A DNA stretch of 24,176 nt from Desulfosudis sp034189195 (GTDB lineage: Bacteria > Desulfobacterota > Desulfobacteria > Desulfobacterales > Desulfosudaceae): contig JAXHVI010000249.1 in the NCBI GenBank assembly GCA_034189195.1, forward strand, positions 1 through 24,176. Direction: 5' to 3'. Position numbers and translations under genes: made by a program. Below, piece by piece: positions 1-7,844 of this stretch; positions within the stretch are counted from its first letter, which is position 1, and the number at the start of each line of letters is the position of its first letter. The notes beneath the pieces are model-generated. The model did no database searches. It was not told where the DNA came from and was given only the letters and a program-made list of their open reading frames with translations.

Positions 1-1
1 C

Positions 2-2311
2 AGCGAGCCCGAAGAAAATGCCGGGCTGATGGAAATCGATTCCCTGGAGACCCGGTTCCGCGAAAATTTTCTGCCACCCCTGCAGGAAGCGGCGGCAACT
101 TCCAGGCCGGCCGGAAACGCCGGGCCGGTCCTTCAGGAGACGCTCGACCAGGTACAGTCCGGGTTTCTGGAAGAACTGGACCGGGCCCGAAAACGGCTGG
201 ACCGGGACTCTATTCTGGCCGCCTCCCTGGCCCGGTCGGGCCGGGTGGTGTTGCCCATCTTTTTTAAAGACACCCTGGTGCCGGACAGCGGGCAGCCGGA
301 AGAGGCGGAAGAAACACTGAAAGCCCAGGCCATCGGCAATGTCCGCATTCCACCGGGAGCGGCCTGCCCCCAGGCCACCGAGGCGGTCCTGCCCATTCCG
401 GTATTCCGCCGGGCCGCGGCCGGCATGGGCCACATCAACGTGGCCCCGGACCCGGACGGCACCTACCGGAGGGAACGGCTGATTTACGAATACAGGGGCC
501 TGTTTGTTCCCTCCTACGCCCTGGTGTTAGCGGCCCGATACGCCGGCGTCTCCCCGGTCGACATCGGCGCGGACATCGGCATGTCGGTCTCCTTCAAGAA
601 CATCGACATCCCGGTTACCTCCTATTCGGAACTGCTCATCGGATTTCACACGGCGCCAAACGCCTTTCGCCACTACTCCTTTTTTGACGTAATCAACGAC
701 AAAATTCCGCTGCGGGTCTTTACCAACAAGATCGTGCTGGTCTCTCTGTCAGCCAAGGGCCTTGCCACGCCTCTGAGCACACCGGTGGCCCCCTCCACCA
801 CATTTGGCGACTTTACCGCCCATGTGCTGTGGTCGGTGCTCAATCAACAGTTTATCCGGCAGTTTCCCGGCACCCGGCTGATAGAACTGGCCGCGGTGCT
901 GTTTCTGGGTCTGTTGATCACCCTGGTACTGCCCCGGCTCAAGGCGGCCATCTCCGGCGGACTCTTTTTCATGCTGCTGGCGCTGCTGCTGGGCGGATTT
1001 GCCTGGGCCTTTATTTCCAGGGGCATCTGGCTGGACGTGATCTACCCGGTGCTGCTGCTGGTCGTCGGCTACACCGGCATCGTGTCGATTCGCTATTTTA
1101 TCACCGAAGCGGGAAAGGAAAAGGTGGAAGGCGAATCGGCGGAGACCAACCGCATGCTGGGTATCTCCTTCCAGTCCCAGGGCATGCTGGACATGGCCTT
1201 TGACAAATTTCGCAAGGTGCCGGTGGACGACCAGATGAAGGACCTGCTCTACAACCTGGCCCTGGACTATGAACGCAAGCGCCAGCTCAACAAGGCGGCG
1301 GCGGTCTATGGGTACATTGAAGAGTATGACAACAAATTCAAGGACATCGTGGAGCGCAAGAAAAAGCTGCTGGTGGCCAGTGAAACCATGGTGTTCGGTG
1401 CCGGGTTCCTGGGCGGGGGCGGCGACGGCGGCGATATGGTGAGCACAGACCCGGCCATACGGCCCACCCTGGGACGCTACGAAATCCTCAAGCAGCTGGG
1501 CAAGGGCGCCATGGGCGTGGTCTACCTGGGCCAGGATCCCCGCATCAACCGCACCACGGCCATCAAGACGGTCCGGTTCTCCGACGAGTTTGACGAGGAA
1601 GAGGCCGCCGAGATGAAAAAGAAATTCTTTCGCGAGGCGGAAAGCGCGGGCACCCTTTCCCACCCCAACATCGTTACCATCTACGACGCCGGGGACGAGC
1701 AGGATTTGGCCTACATCGCCATGGAGTATCTGGAGGGCGACAGCCTGGAGAAGTTTCAGAAAAAAGAGAGCCTGCTCCCCATGCGGCGGCTGATCGATTA
1801 TATCGCGGATATCGCCGAAGGACTGGACTATGCCCACAGGCAGGGCATCGTTCACCGGGACATCAAGCCGGCCAACGTGATGCTGCTCAAAAGCGGCAAA
1901 GTGAAAATCACGGACTTCGGCATCGCCCGCATCACCGCCTCTTCCCAGACCAAGACCGGCATTGTCAAGGGAACTCCCTACTACATGTCGCCGGAGCAGA
2001 TCTCCGGCAAAAAGGTGGACGGCCGCAGTGACATCTTCTCCCTGGGCGTCATGGCCTTTCAACTGCTCACGGGAACGGTGCCGTTCAAGGGAAGCAGCCC
2101 GGCGGCCCTGATGCACAAAATACTCAACGCCCCCCATCCGGATCCCAGAACCATCAACCCCAGGATTCCCAAACCACTGACGGCCATTCTCAACAAGGCC
2201 CTGGAAAAGGACCCGGCCAAACGCTATCAGACCGCCGGCCAGATGGCGGCTCACCTGCGCACCCTGGGAGAAAAAATGGACGCGGCCCGGGCGAAAAAAA
2301 CACAAGGATAA
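2..2311 (+). CDS. CHASE2-domain membrane Ser/Thr protein kinase, 5' end outside window
   Basis: The frame is open to the left edge, so the Met at 29 is probably internal and the first part of the CHASE2 sensor is missing. Counting from that Met, residues 1-280 look like the rest of an extracytoplasmic CHASE2 domain. Three membrane helices follow (about 284-303, 308-328, 336-357), then a short TPR-like helical stretch (375-445), a Gly-rich linker (459-469) and a complete Hanks-type kinase domain (484-750). The kinase shows the Gly loop GKGAMGVV (491-498), Lys513, HRDIKPAN (609-616), DFG (629-631) and GTPYYMSPEQ, so it should be active. It would phosphorylate Ser/Thr of cytoplasmic proteins in response to an external signal. 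The PP2C gene 18 bases downstream is the expected antagonist. Family assignment is secure; ligand and substrates are unknown. Confidence 0.93.
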   Translation, partial: SEPEENAGLMEIDSLETRFRENFLPPLQEAAATSRPAGNAGPVLQETLDQVQSGFLEELDRARKRLDRDSILAASLARSGRVVLPIFFKDTLVPDSGQPEEAEETLKAQAIGNVRIPPGAACPQATEAVLPIPVFRRAAAGMGHINVAPDPDGTYRRERLIYEYRGLFVPSYALVLAARYAGVSPVDIGADIGMSVSFKNIDIPVTSYSELLIGFHTAPNAFRHYSFFDVINDKIPLRVFTNKIVLVSLSAKGLATPLSTPVAPSTTFGDFTAHVLWSVLNQQFIRQFPGTRLIELAAVLFLGLLITLVLPRLKAAISGGLFFMLLALLLGGFAWAFISRGIWLDVIYPVLLLVVGYTGIVSIRYFITEAGKEKVEGESAETNRMLGISFQSQGMLDMAFDKFRKVPVDDQMKDLLYNLALDYERKRQLNKAAAVYGYIEEYDNKFKDIVERKKKLLVASETMVFGAGFLGGGGDGGDMVSTDPAIRPTLGRYEILKQLGKGAMGVVYLGQDPRINRTTAIKTVRFSDEFDEEEAAEMKKKFFREAESAGTLSHPNIVTIYDAGDEQDLAYIAMEYLEGDSLEKFQKKESLLPMRRLIDYIADIAEGLDYAHRQGIVHRDIKPANVMLLKSGKVKITDFGIARITASSQTKTGIVKGTPYYMSPEQISGKKVDGRSDIFSLGVMAFQLLTGTVPFKGSSPAALMHKILNAPHPDPRTINPRIPKPLTAILNKALEKDPAKRYQTAGQMAAHLRTLGEKMDAARAKKTQG

Positions 2312-2329
2312 AGGCAACGGGAAAACATC

Positions 2330-3175
2330 ATGATCATCGCGGATTCCGCCGGCCTTACCGACACCGGCCGAAGGCGGCAGGCCAACGAAGACAGTTTCTG
2401 TATTGACGAGAACATCGGTCTCTACGTGGTGGCCGACGGCATGGGCGGCCATGCCGCGGGCGAGGTGGCCAGCCGGATCGCCGTTCAGACCCTTCACAAC
2501 TATCTTCTCCAGGTCCAACACGCGAAAAGCCCCGAAGAACTGCCCGACACCAACAGCGCTCTCTCCCGGGAGGCCAACCAACTGTTGGCCGCTGTTCACC
2601 TGTCCAACAAAAGCATCTACGACCTTTCTCAGACCCGGCCGACCTATACCGGAATGGGGACCACCGTCTCCTCGGTGCTGTTTCGCAACACATCGGCCAT
2701 CACGGCCAACGTGGGAGACAGCCCGGTCTTTCTGATTCGTAACGGCTTTGCGGAACGCATCTCCGCCCTGCACACCGTGGAATCGGAGCTGGGGGGCAAA
2801 CAGGAGAACGGCGCCAAACTGGGCCCGGAATTCAAACACATGCTGACCCGGGCCGTGGGCACCAAGCCGGCTGTGTCGGTGGATGTCACCGAAACCGCAA
2901 TGCGGGCCGGCGACATAATGGTGATCAGCTCCGACGGCCTGACCGACAAGGTAACCCCCCGGGAGATTCAGGAGATCACCGACGGCACGGCCCCGGACGC
3001 CGCCTGCCGGGCCCTGGTGGACCTGGCCAACGAGCGGGGCGGTGAAGACAACATCACGGTGATCGTCCTCCGGATTAAAAAGATTTACACCAACCCCTGG
3101 GTTACGGCCTTTCTTCGGCGGGTGTCCCGGTATCTGCGGCCCAAACCCGTGATCCGGCATCCACAGGGACAATGA
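2330..3175 (+). CDS. PP2C-family protein Ser/Thr phosphatase
   Basis: A 281-residue soluble protein, close to the usual size of bacterial PP2C (Stp/PrpC-like) enzymes. The metal-binding motifs are all visible: RRRQANEDS (Glu20, Asp21), VADGMGGH (Asp36, Gly37), GMGTT, NVGDSP (128-132), SSDGLTD (Asp202) and GGEDNITV (Asp240, Asn241). It should be a Mn/Mg-dependent phosphatase that removes phosphate from Ser/Thr. It starts 18 bases after the CHASE2 kinase and is surely co-transcribed, which makes the kinase or its substrates the likely targets. The ATG start has only a weak ribosome site, so translation may depend on the upstream gene. The C-terminal 30 residues (from about 250) are basic and extend past the catalytic core. 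Confidence 0.93.
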   Translation: MIIADSAGLTDTGRRRQANEDSFCIDENIGLYVVADGMGGHAAGEVASRIAVQTLHNYLLQVQHAKSPEELPDTNSALSREANQLLAAVHLSNKSIYDLSQTRPTYTGMGTTVSSVLFRNTSAITANVGDSPVFLIRNGFAERISALHTVESELGGKQENGAKLGPEFKHMLTRAVGTKPAVSVDVTETAMRAGDIMVISSDGLTDKVTPREIQEITDGTAPDAACRALVDLANERGGEDNITVIVLRIKKIYTNPWVTAFLRRVSRYLRPKPVIRHPQGQ

Positions 3176-3224
3176 CAGGTAACGCGAATCTGATCCATTC
3201 TTTCAGGCATCGACCGGTTTTCCC

Positions 3225-4715
3225 ATGACAAAAAATCCATTCAGACGACTGAGCCTTTTTACCCGCATCATGATCAACCTGGTGCTGCTCATGATCATTG
3301 TGGTGGCCATGGGAGCCACCACAATGTGGTACGCCAAGCGATTCAACACCCTGCTCTTCAGCGTAACCGGCGAAAGCATGGACCTGTTGCAGGCGGCGCG
3401 ACAAATGGAGACGGCCCTGGCCAACCAGAAGGGCAACGTGACCTACTACTTTCTCGACGGTGATCCCAAGTGGCTCATTCAACTGGAGACCCACAGGAAA
3501 GAGTTTGCCGACTGGATGGCCACTGCCGTTGAGCGTGAGCAGGACCCGGAACGCCGGCAGCTTCTGAAGGCCATTCAGCAGCATCACGACCGTTATATCG
3601 AGGGCAAAAACAAAGTAATTGCGCTTTACCAGGCCGGGGACCGGAAAAAAGGGGAGGCCCTGCACTGGGACGTGCGGGAACAGTTTTTCACCTTGAACAA
3701 ACTGTGCGCCGACTACCGGCACTTAAACGACCTCTACATTCGGGACATCCGTAAAAAAAGCGAGCAAACCCTTGGCGCGGTTTTTGCCGTCACCGTCATT
3801 CTGGTCATCCTGGAACTCTTTCTGGGCGCCCTGTTTGTCTTTAACCTGACGCGCCAGGTGCTGTTGCCCATTCGCGTGCTCTCCCAAACGGCGTCGGAAC
3901 AAACCGGGCCGGGTGCCGGAACCAATGAGGTACGAACCCTGACCGACAGTGTCCACGGCCTCATGGATAATGTAAAACGGACAAAAGACGAGCTCAGACA
4001 GAGCCGGGAAATGCTGCTTTCTTCAGAAAAAATGGCCCTGGTGGGCCGCCTGGCATCGGTGGTGGCCCACAGCATCCGCAATCCCATGACTTCCATCAAC
4101 ATGCGGCTTTTCTCCCTTCAGCGCAACCTTTCCCTGTCTTCCTCCCAGAAGGAGGACCTGGACGTGGTGGCCGATGAAATGCGCCGGCTGGACAACATTG
4201 TCCGTAACTTCCTGGAATTCTCCCGGCCCCACAAACTGAAAAAACAGCTGGTGGACATCTCCCAGGTCATCGATACCAGCGTGGACCTGCTCTCCTACAA
4301 GCTGGATCTTTACGGCATCACGGTGGTTCGCGAAAAACAGCCGGGAGGCATCTCCGTGGAAGCCGATCCCGGCCTGATCAAAGAGGTGTTTGTCAACCTG
4401 ATCGTCAACGCCTGCGAAGCCATGGAAGAGGGCGGCCGCATCAAGATCGCCGAAACCATAATTGTCACCGGGAAGATGGGCAAGGCCGTTGTAATCAACG
4501 TGATTGACAACGGCCCCGGCATTCCCGAAGAGATGCAAAACCGGATTCTCAAGCCCTTTGAAACATCCAAGGCGGACGGCACCGGGCTGGGCCTGTTTGT
4601 GGCGGCCCGGACCATTGAGGAACACGGCGGCAGCCTGGAGTTTACTTCCGCGGTAGGCCAGGGCACCACCTTCACCATCACCCTTCCCGTTTATCAACAA
4701 GAGGCACACGCATGA
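3225..4715 (+). CDS. Membrane sensor histidine kinase, NtrB-like
   Basis: A 496-residue kinase with two membrane helices (about 14-36 and 184-206) enclosing a helical extracytoplasmic sensor of roughly 145 residues, similar in layout to four-helix-bundle sensors. A short HAMP-like linker follows. The phosphoacceptor helix contains VVAHSIRNPMTS, with His282 as acceptor; Ser replaces the usual Glu after the His. The ATPase domain has NACEAM (395-400), DNGPGIP (428-434) and GTGLGL (452-457). Its last codons overlap the next gene by four bases (ATGA), which points to translational coupling with the NtrC-type regulator, its evident partner. The ATG at 3225 has no clear Shine-Dalgarno and follows a 49-base gap. 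The signal sensed is unknown. Confidence 0.92.
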   Translation: MTKNPFRRLSLFTRIMINLVLLMIIVVAMGATTMWYAKRFNTLLFSVTGESMDLLQAARQMETALANQKGNVTYYFLDGDPKWLIQLETHRKEFADWMATAVEREQDPERRQLLKAIQQHHDRYIEGKNKVIALYQAGDRKKGEALHWDVREQFFTLNKLCADYRHLNDLYIRDIRKKSEQTLGAVFAVTVILVILELFLGALFVFNLTRQVLLPIRVLSQTASEQTGPGAGTNEVRTLTDSVHGLMDNVKRTKDELRQSREMLLSSEKMALVGRLASVVAHSIRNPMTSINMRLFSLQRNLSLSSSQKEDLDVVADEMRRLDNIVRNFLEFSRPHKLKKQLVDISQVIDTSVDLLSYKLDLYGITVVREKQPGGISVEADPGLIKEVFVNLIVNACEAMEEGGRIKIAETIIVTGKMGKAVVINVIDNGPGIPEEMQNRILKPFETSKADGTGLGLFVAARTIEEHGGSLEFTSAVGQGTTFTITLPVYQQEAHA

Positions 4716-6169
4716 GTTCCATATTGATTGTAGATGATGATGACCAGCTTCGGCAGAGCTTTGCCAAACTGTTAAAAGAAGAGGGATACAGTGTGGACAT
4801 GGCGCCCTCCGGCGAAGCGGGGCTGGAGGCGGTGCGCGAGAAATCCTTTGACCTGGTGGTGCTGGATGTCCAGATGTCGGGCATGAGCGGGCTGGAGGCG
4901 TTTGCCCGCATACGGGAAATCGACGCCACCCTCCCGGTGATCGTCATGACCGCCTACGGCACCACGGAAACCGCCATCGAGGCCACCAAGCTGGGGGCCT
5001 TTGACTACGTCCTCAAGCCCTTTGACATCGCCGGCGTGTTGGACATCATCACCCAGGCACTGGAAGCGGGCCACCTGATGCGGGCCCGGGTGGAGATGAA
5101 CGTAACGCCGGAAAGCGCCCGGCCCGGTGCCATTATCGGCAGCAGCCCGCCCATGCAGGAAGTGTACAAAGCCATCGGTCGGGTGGCCCAGACCGACGCC
5201 ACGGTGCTGATCCGGGGAGAGTCAGGCACCGGCAAGGAGCTGGTGGCCCGGGCTATCTATCAGCACAGCAAACGGGCCGGCAACCCCTTTCTGGTGATCA
5301 ACTGCGTGGCCCTGCCGGAAACACTGCTGGAAAGCGAGCTGTTCGGATATGAGAAAGGCGCTTTTACCGGGGCGGCCAGCCGGCGCATCGGCAAGATTGA
5401 GCAGGCCAACGGCGGCACCGTGTTCTTAGACGAGATCGGCGACATGCCCCTGTCCATTCAGGCCAAGATACTGCGCCTGCTTCAGGAGCGCAGCCTGGAG
5501 CGGCTGGGCGGTAATGCCTCCATTGACGTGGATGTGCGCATCCTGGCGGCCACCAACCGGAACCTTGAAAAGGCGATTGAGAATGAAGTGTTCCGGGAAG
5601 ACCTCTACTACCGGCTCAAGGTGGTCACCGTCAATCTGCCGCCCCTGCGGGACCGAAGCAATGACGTAAACCTGCTGGCCGACTATTTCATGACCCTGTT
5701 TTCAAAAGAGATGAAAATGGACAACCCCGGTCTGACCGACGAGGCACGGGCAATGATTTGTCACCACCCCTGGCCCGGCAATGTCCGGGAACTGGCCAAT
5801 GCTCTGAAAAAGTCATTGATCTTCAGTCGGGGGTATCCGATGCGGCCCGAAGACATCTCCCAGGGGATCGCCGGCTCTGACCAGGCAGGGCCGGCTTTCA
5901 CAGACGAATCGGACATGGACCGGGTGGTGGCCGAATGGGCAAGAAACATGCTGACCGCCGGCGGCGACACCGCCCGGTTCGATTCCCTCACCGACCGATT
6001 GACCGCCATCATCATTCGTGAAGCTCTGCAGATGACCGGCGGCAACCGCAGCCAGGCGGCCAAGCTCCTTGGCCTGGCCCGACCCACCCTGCTGTCCAAG
6101 ATCGACAAGCTCAAACTGAGCATTGAAACCCGGGTCCAGACCGATTATGAAACAGGACACAAAGGTTGA
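4712..6169 (+). CDS. Sigma-54-dependent response regulator, NtrC family
   Basis: A 485-residue protein with the full NtrC layout. The receiver is at 1-120, with acidic pocket DDDD (8-11), acceptor Asp52, Thr80 and Lys102. The AAA+ domain (about 140-385) has Walker A GESGTGKE (169-176), the sigma-54 contact loop GAFTGA (216-221) and Walker B around GGTVFLDEIGD (234-243). A Fis-type helix-turn-helix lies at 443-466 (GGNRSQAAKLLGLARPTLLSK). The GAFTGA loop implies genuine sigma-54 activation. The receiver has QMSGMSG instead of the common KMPGMDG after the acceptor Asp, losing the usual Pro. It overlaps its kinase gene by four bases. Target promoters are not identifiable here; I saw no good -24/-12 site in the gaps of the window. 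Confidence 0.96.
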   Translation: MSSILIVDDDDQLRQSFAKLLKEEGYSVDMAPSGEAGLEAVREKSFDLVVLDVQMSGMSGLEAFARIREIDATLPVIVMTAYGTTETAIEATKLGAFDYVLKPFDIAGVLDIITQALEAGHLMRARVEMNVTPESARPGAIIGSSPPMQEVYKAIGRVAQTDATVLIRGESGTGKELVARAIYQHSKRAGNPFLVINCVALPETLLESELFGYEKGAFTGAASRRIGKIEQANGGTVFLDEIGDMPLSIQAKILRLLQERSLERLGGNASIDVDVRILAATNRNLEKAIENEVFREDLYYRLKVVTVNLPPLRDRSNDVNLLADYFMTLFSKEMKMDNPGLTDEARAMICHHPWPGNVRELANALKKSLIFSRGYPMRPEDISQGIAGSDQAGPAFTDESDMDRVVAEWARNMLTAGGDTARFDSLTDRLTAIIIREALQMTGGNRSQAAKLLGLARPTLLSKIDKLKLSIETRVQTDYETGHKG

Positions 6170-6204
6170 AACAATACCGGAAAAAGGGCAAGCCGATTGT
6201 CACA

Positions 6205-6819
6205 TCAGGCCGGGATGAACCCATTCACCTCAAGGTATCGGATCACCGTGTCCACACAGGTGTCCAGGGCGTTTATCCCGGTATCCAAATAAATTTCAGG
6301 TTGTTCAGGAACCTCATAAGGTGCGGAAATCCCGGTAAACTCCCGTATCTCGCCGTCGCGGGCCTTCCGGTACATACCCTTGGGGTCCCTTTGTTCACAC
6401 GTGGCCAGCGGACAGTCGACAAACACTTCAATAAACGTGCCGGTTTCCCTTGCCGCCTCCCGGGCCGCCCGACGGTCCGATTGGTAGGGAGAAATAAAGG
6501 CCACCATGGTCAGGACGCCGCAGTCGCAGAACAGGTGGGCCACCTCTCCGATCCGGCGAATGTTTTCCGTCCGGTCTTCCGGCGAAAACCCCAGGTCCCT
6601 GTTGAGACCGTGGCGAATGTTGTCTCCGTCCAGGATGTAGGTGCGGCACCCCCTGTCAAACAATTTTTTTTCCAGTGCCACGGCCAGCGTTGACTTACCG
6701 GAAGCCGGGAGGCCGGTAAACCATATGACGGCCCCGCGATGCCCGTTTGCCTGTTCCCGGTCGGTCTGTCGGATCTGGCCCGAATGCCAGTGGATATTGG
6801 TTCTTTCGTGGCCCGCCAT
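6205..6819 (-). CDS. cysC: Adenylyl-sulfate (APS) kinase
   Basis: A 204-residue protein that phosphorylates adenosine 5'-phosphosulfate with ATP to PAPS in the cytoplasm. Visible hallmarks are the P-loop GLPASGKST (from 36), DGDNIRHGLNRDLGFS (64-79), ENIRRIGEVA, FISPYQSDR (Ser110 at the position of the phospho-Ser of CysC enzymes), DPKGMYRKAR and FTGISAPYE. The N terminus HERTNIHWH matches the start of typical CysC proteins. I chose the ATG at 6819 because a strong GGGGAGGG lies five bases before it; an in-frame ATG at 6843 adds eight residues without a ribosome site. It stands last in the minus-strand signalling run, 48 bases after receiver 6868, and converges with the NtrC gene. No CysD, CysN or CysH is present in the window. 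Confidence 0.96.
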   Translation of the reverse strand: MAGHERTNIHWHSGQIRQTDREQANGHRGAVIWFTGLPASGKSTLAVALEKKLFDRGCRTYILDGDNIRHGLNRDLGFSPEDRTENIRRIGEVAHLFCDCGVLTMVAFISPYQSDRRAAREAARETGTFIEVFVDCPLATCEQRDPKGMYRKARDGEIREFTGISAPYEVPEQPEIYLDTGINALDTCVDTVIRYLEVNGFIPA

Positions 6820-6867
6820 GGTCCCTCCCCTGATTGTCATCACCCCGGCTGTTCATGGAACACGCCG

Positions 6868-7347
6868 CTACACGTCGATCTCTCTGAGGCGCTTTAAAAT
6901 GTCCCTGGGCGAAGAGGACTGGGCCAGCTTGAGCATCTCGTTCATCTGTTTTTCCTCGATCTGATTTTTGTTCATGACCTTCTTCTTGTAGGCCTCCTGC
7001 AGCACTTCCATCAGCTGGTCCAGCTTGCAGGGTTTCTGAAGGTAAGAATAAGCGCCGCTCTGCATGGTGCCCACCGCCGAATCAACGGAGCCGTGGCCGG
7101 TGAGAATCACCACCTCCATCCATTTGTGCTCCTCCTTCAACGCCTTGAGCGTGGCTTCGCCGTCCAGGCCCGGCATCTTCAGGTCCACCAGGGCCACGTC
7201 GATGGCACAGGACCGGGCCGCCTCCAGGGCCTTTTCCCCCCGGTCCACGGCCACCACGTTAAACCCCCTGACCTCAAGCTGCTTCTTCATGGAGTCGAGA
7301 AACTGCTGTTCATCATCCACAAACAGTAAATTGATTTTCTTTTCCAT
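6868..7347 (-). CDS. Stand-alone receiver protein (two-component phosphoacceptor)
   Basis: A 159-residue single-domain response regulator. The receiver fold covers about 5-122, with acidic pair DDE (11-13), acceptor Asp55 in VDLKMPG, the switch Thr in ILTGHGS and Lys in QKPC. It has no DNA-binding or enzymatic domain. A 35-residue tail ends in RDILKRLREIDV, closely matching the tail of receiver 21703, as do the receiver stretches VDRG and DVALVDLKMPG. The two are therefore paralogues with a shared tail that may be a docking element (inference). The ATG at 7347 is preceded by GGGAGG at good spacing. It lies 53 bases after receiver 7401 and just before cysC. Confidence 0.93.
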   Translation of the reverse strand: MEKKINLLFVDDEQQFLDSMKKQLEVRGFNVVAVDRGEKALEAARSCAIDVALVDLKMPGLDGEATLKALKEEHKWMEVVILTGHGSVDSAVGTMQSGAYSYLQKPCKLDQLMEVLQEAYKKKVMNKNQIEEKQMNEMLKLAQSSSPRDILKRLREIDV

Positions 7348-7400
7348 ATGTAACCTCCCGGCTTTACGGAACAGTAAGTATTAAACGGCCCGCCGCGTGA

Positions 7401-7844
7401 TCAGATATTGCCGCCGCGTCGCAGCATGGCCCGCTGCTCAGCCTTTCGAATGCGTTCCTCCTGCTCGTCCTTGCGCCGGCGCGCCCCCTGGATCTTCTCT
7501 TCGATCTCGGCAAAATCCGCGGGCTTGAGCAGGTAATCAAAGGCCCCCAGCTTCATTCCCTGGACAGCGGTCTCAATGGTGCCGTGTCCGGTGAGCAGCA
7601 CCACCTCCACCAGGGGATGGTGCCTTTTTATCTCCTTTAAGGTTTCAATGCCGTCCATTCCCGGCATCTTGATGTCCAGCACCACCACATCAATGTCCTC
7701 CTGCCCGGCCAGAACGGAAAGCCCGGCCCGGCCGTCAAAGGCGGTAAACACCTTTTCACCGGAGGCTTCCAGCCGCAGGGAAAACATTTCGACAAAATCC
7801 TTTTCGTCGTCAACCACCAGTACTTTCGCGGGTATCTTCATCAT
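7401..7844 (-). CDS. Stand-alone receiver protein
   Basis: A single-domain response regulator of about 147 residues with VDDE near the N terminus, acceptor Asp57 in VVLDIKMPGMDG, LLTGHGT and LLKPAD. The last 28 residues (RRRKDEQEER and onward) form a highly charged helix resembling the linker after the receiver in the hybrid kinase just upstream. The start is uncertain. An AAAGGAG at 7855-7861 favours GTG 7847 (7-base spacing) or ATG 7844 (10 bases); a TTG at 7853 is too close. In all cases the 5' end overlaps the 3' end of the hybrid kinase gene, so the two are translationally linked and this protein is a natural phosphate acceptor for that kinase. Confidence 0.92.
   Translation of the reverse strand: MMKIPAKVLVVDDEKDFVEMFSLRLEASGEKVFTAFDGRAGLSVLAGQEDIDVVVLDIKMPGMDGIETLKEIKRHHPLVEVVLLTGHGTIETAVQGMKLGAFDYLLKPADFAEIEEKIQGARRRKDEQEERIRKAEQRAMLRRGGNI

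Noticed and set aside
749..3172. Very long open frame (807 codons) on the minus strand
   Set aside because: It lies antisense to the Ser/Thr kinase and PP2C genes, which have full catalytic motifs. Its translation is rich in Gly, His, Gln and Arg with no domain; it is a GC-bias shadow.
6170..6204. Bidirectional terminator between the converging NtrC and cysC genes
   Set aside because: No convincing stem with a flanking T or A run is visible in this short gap.
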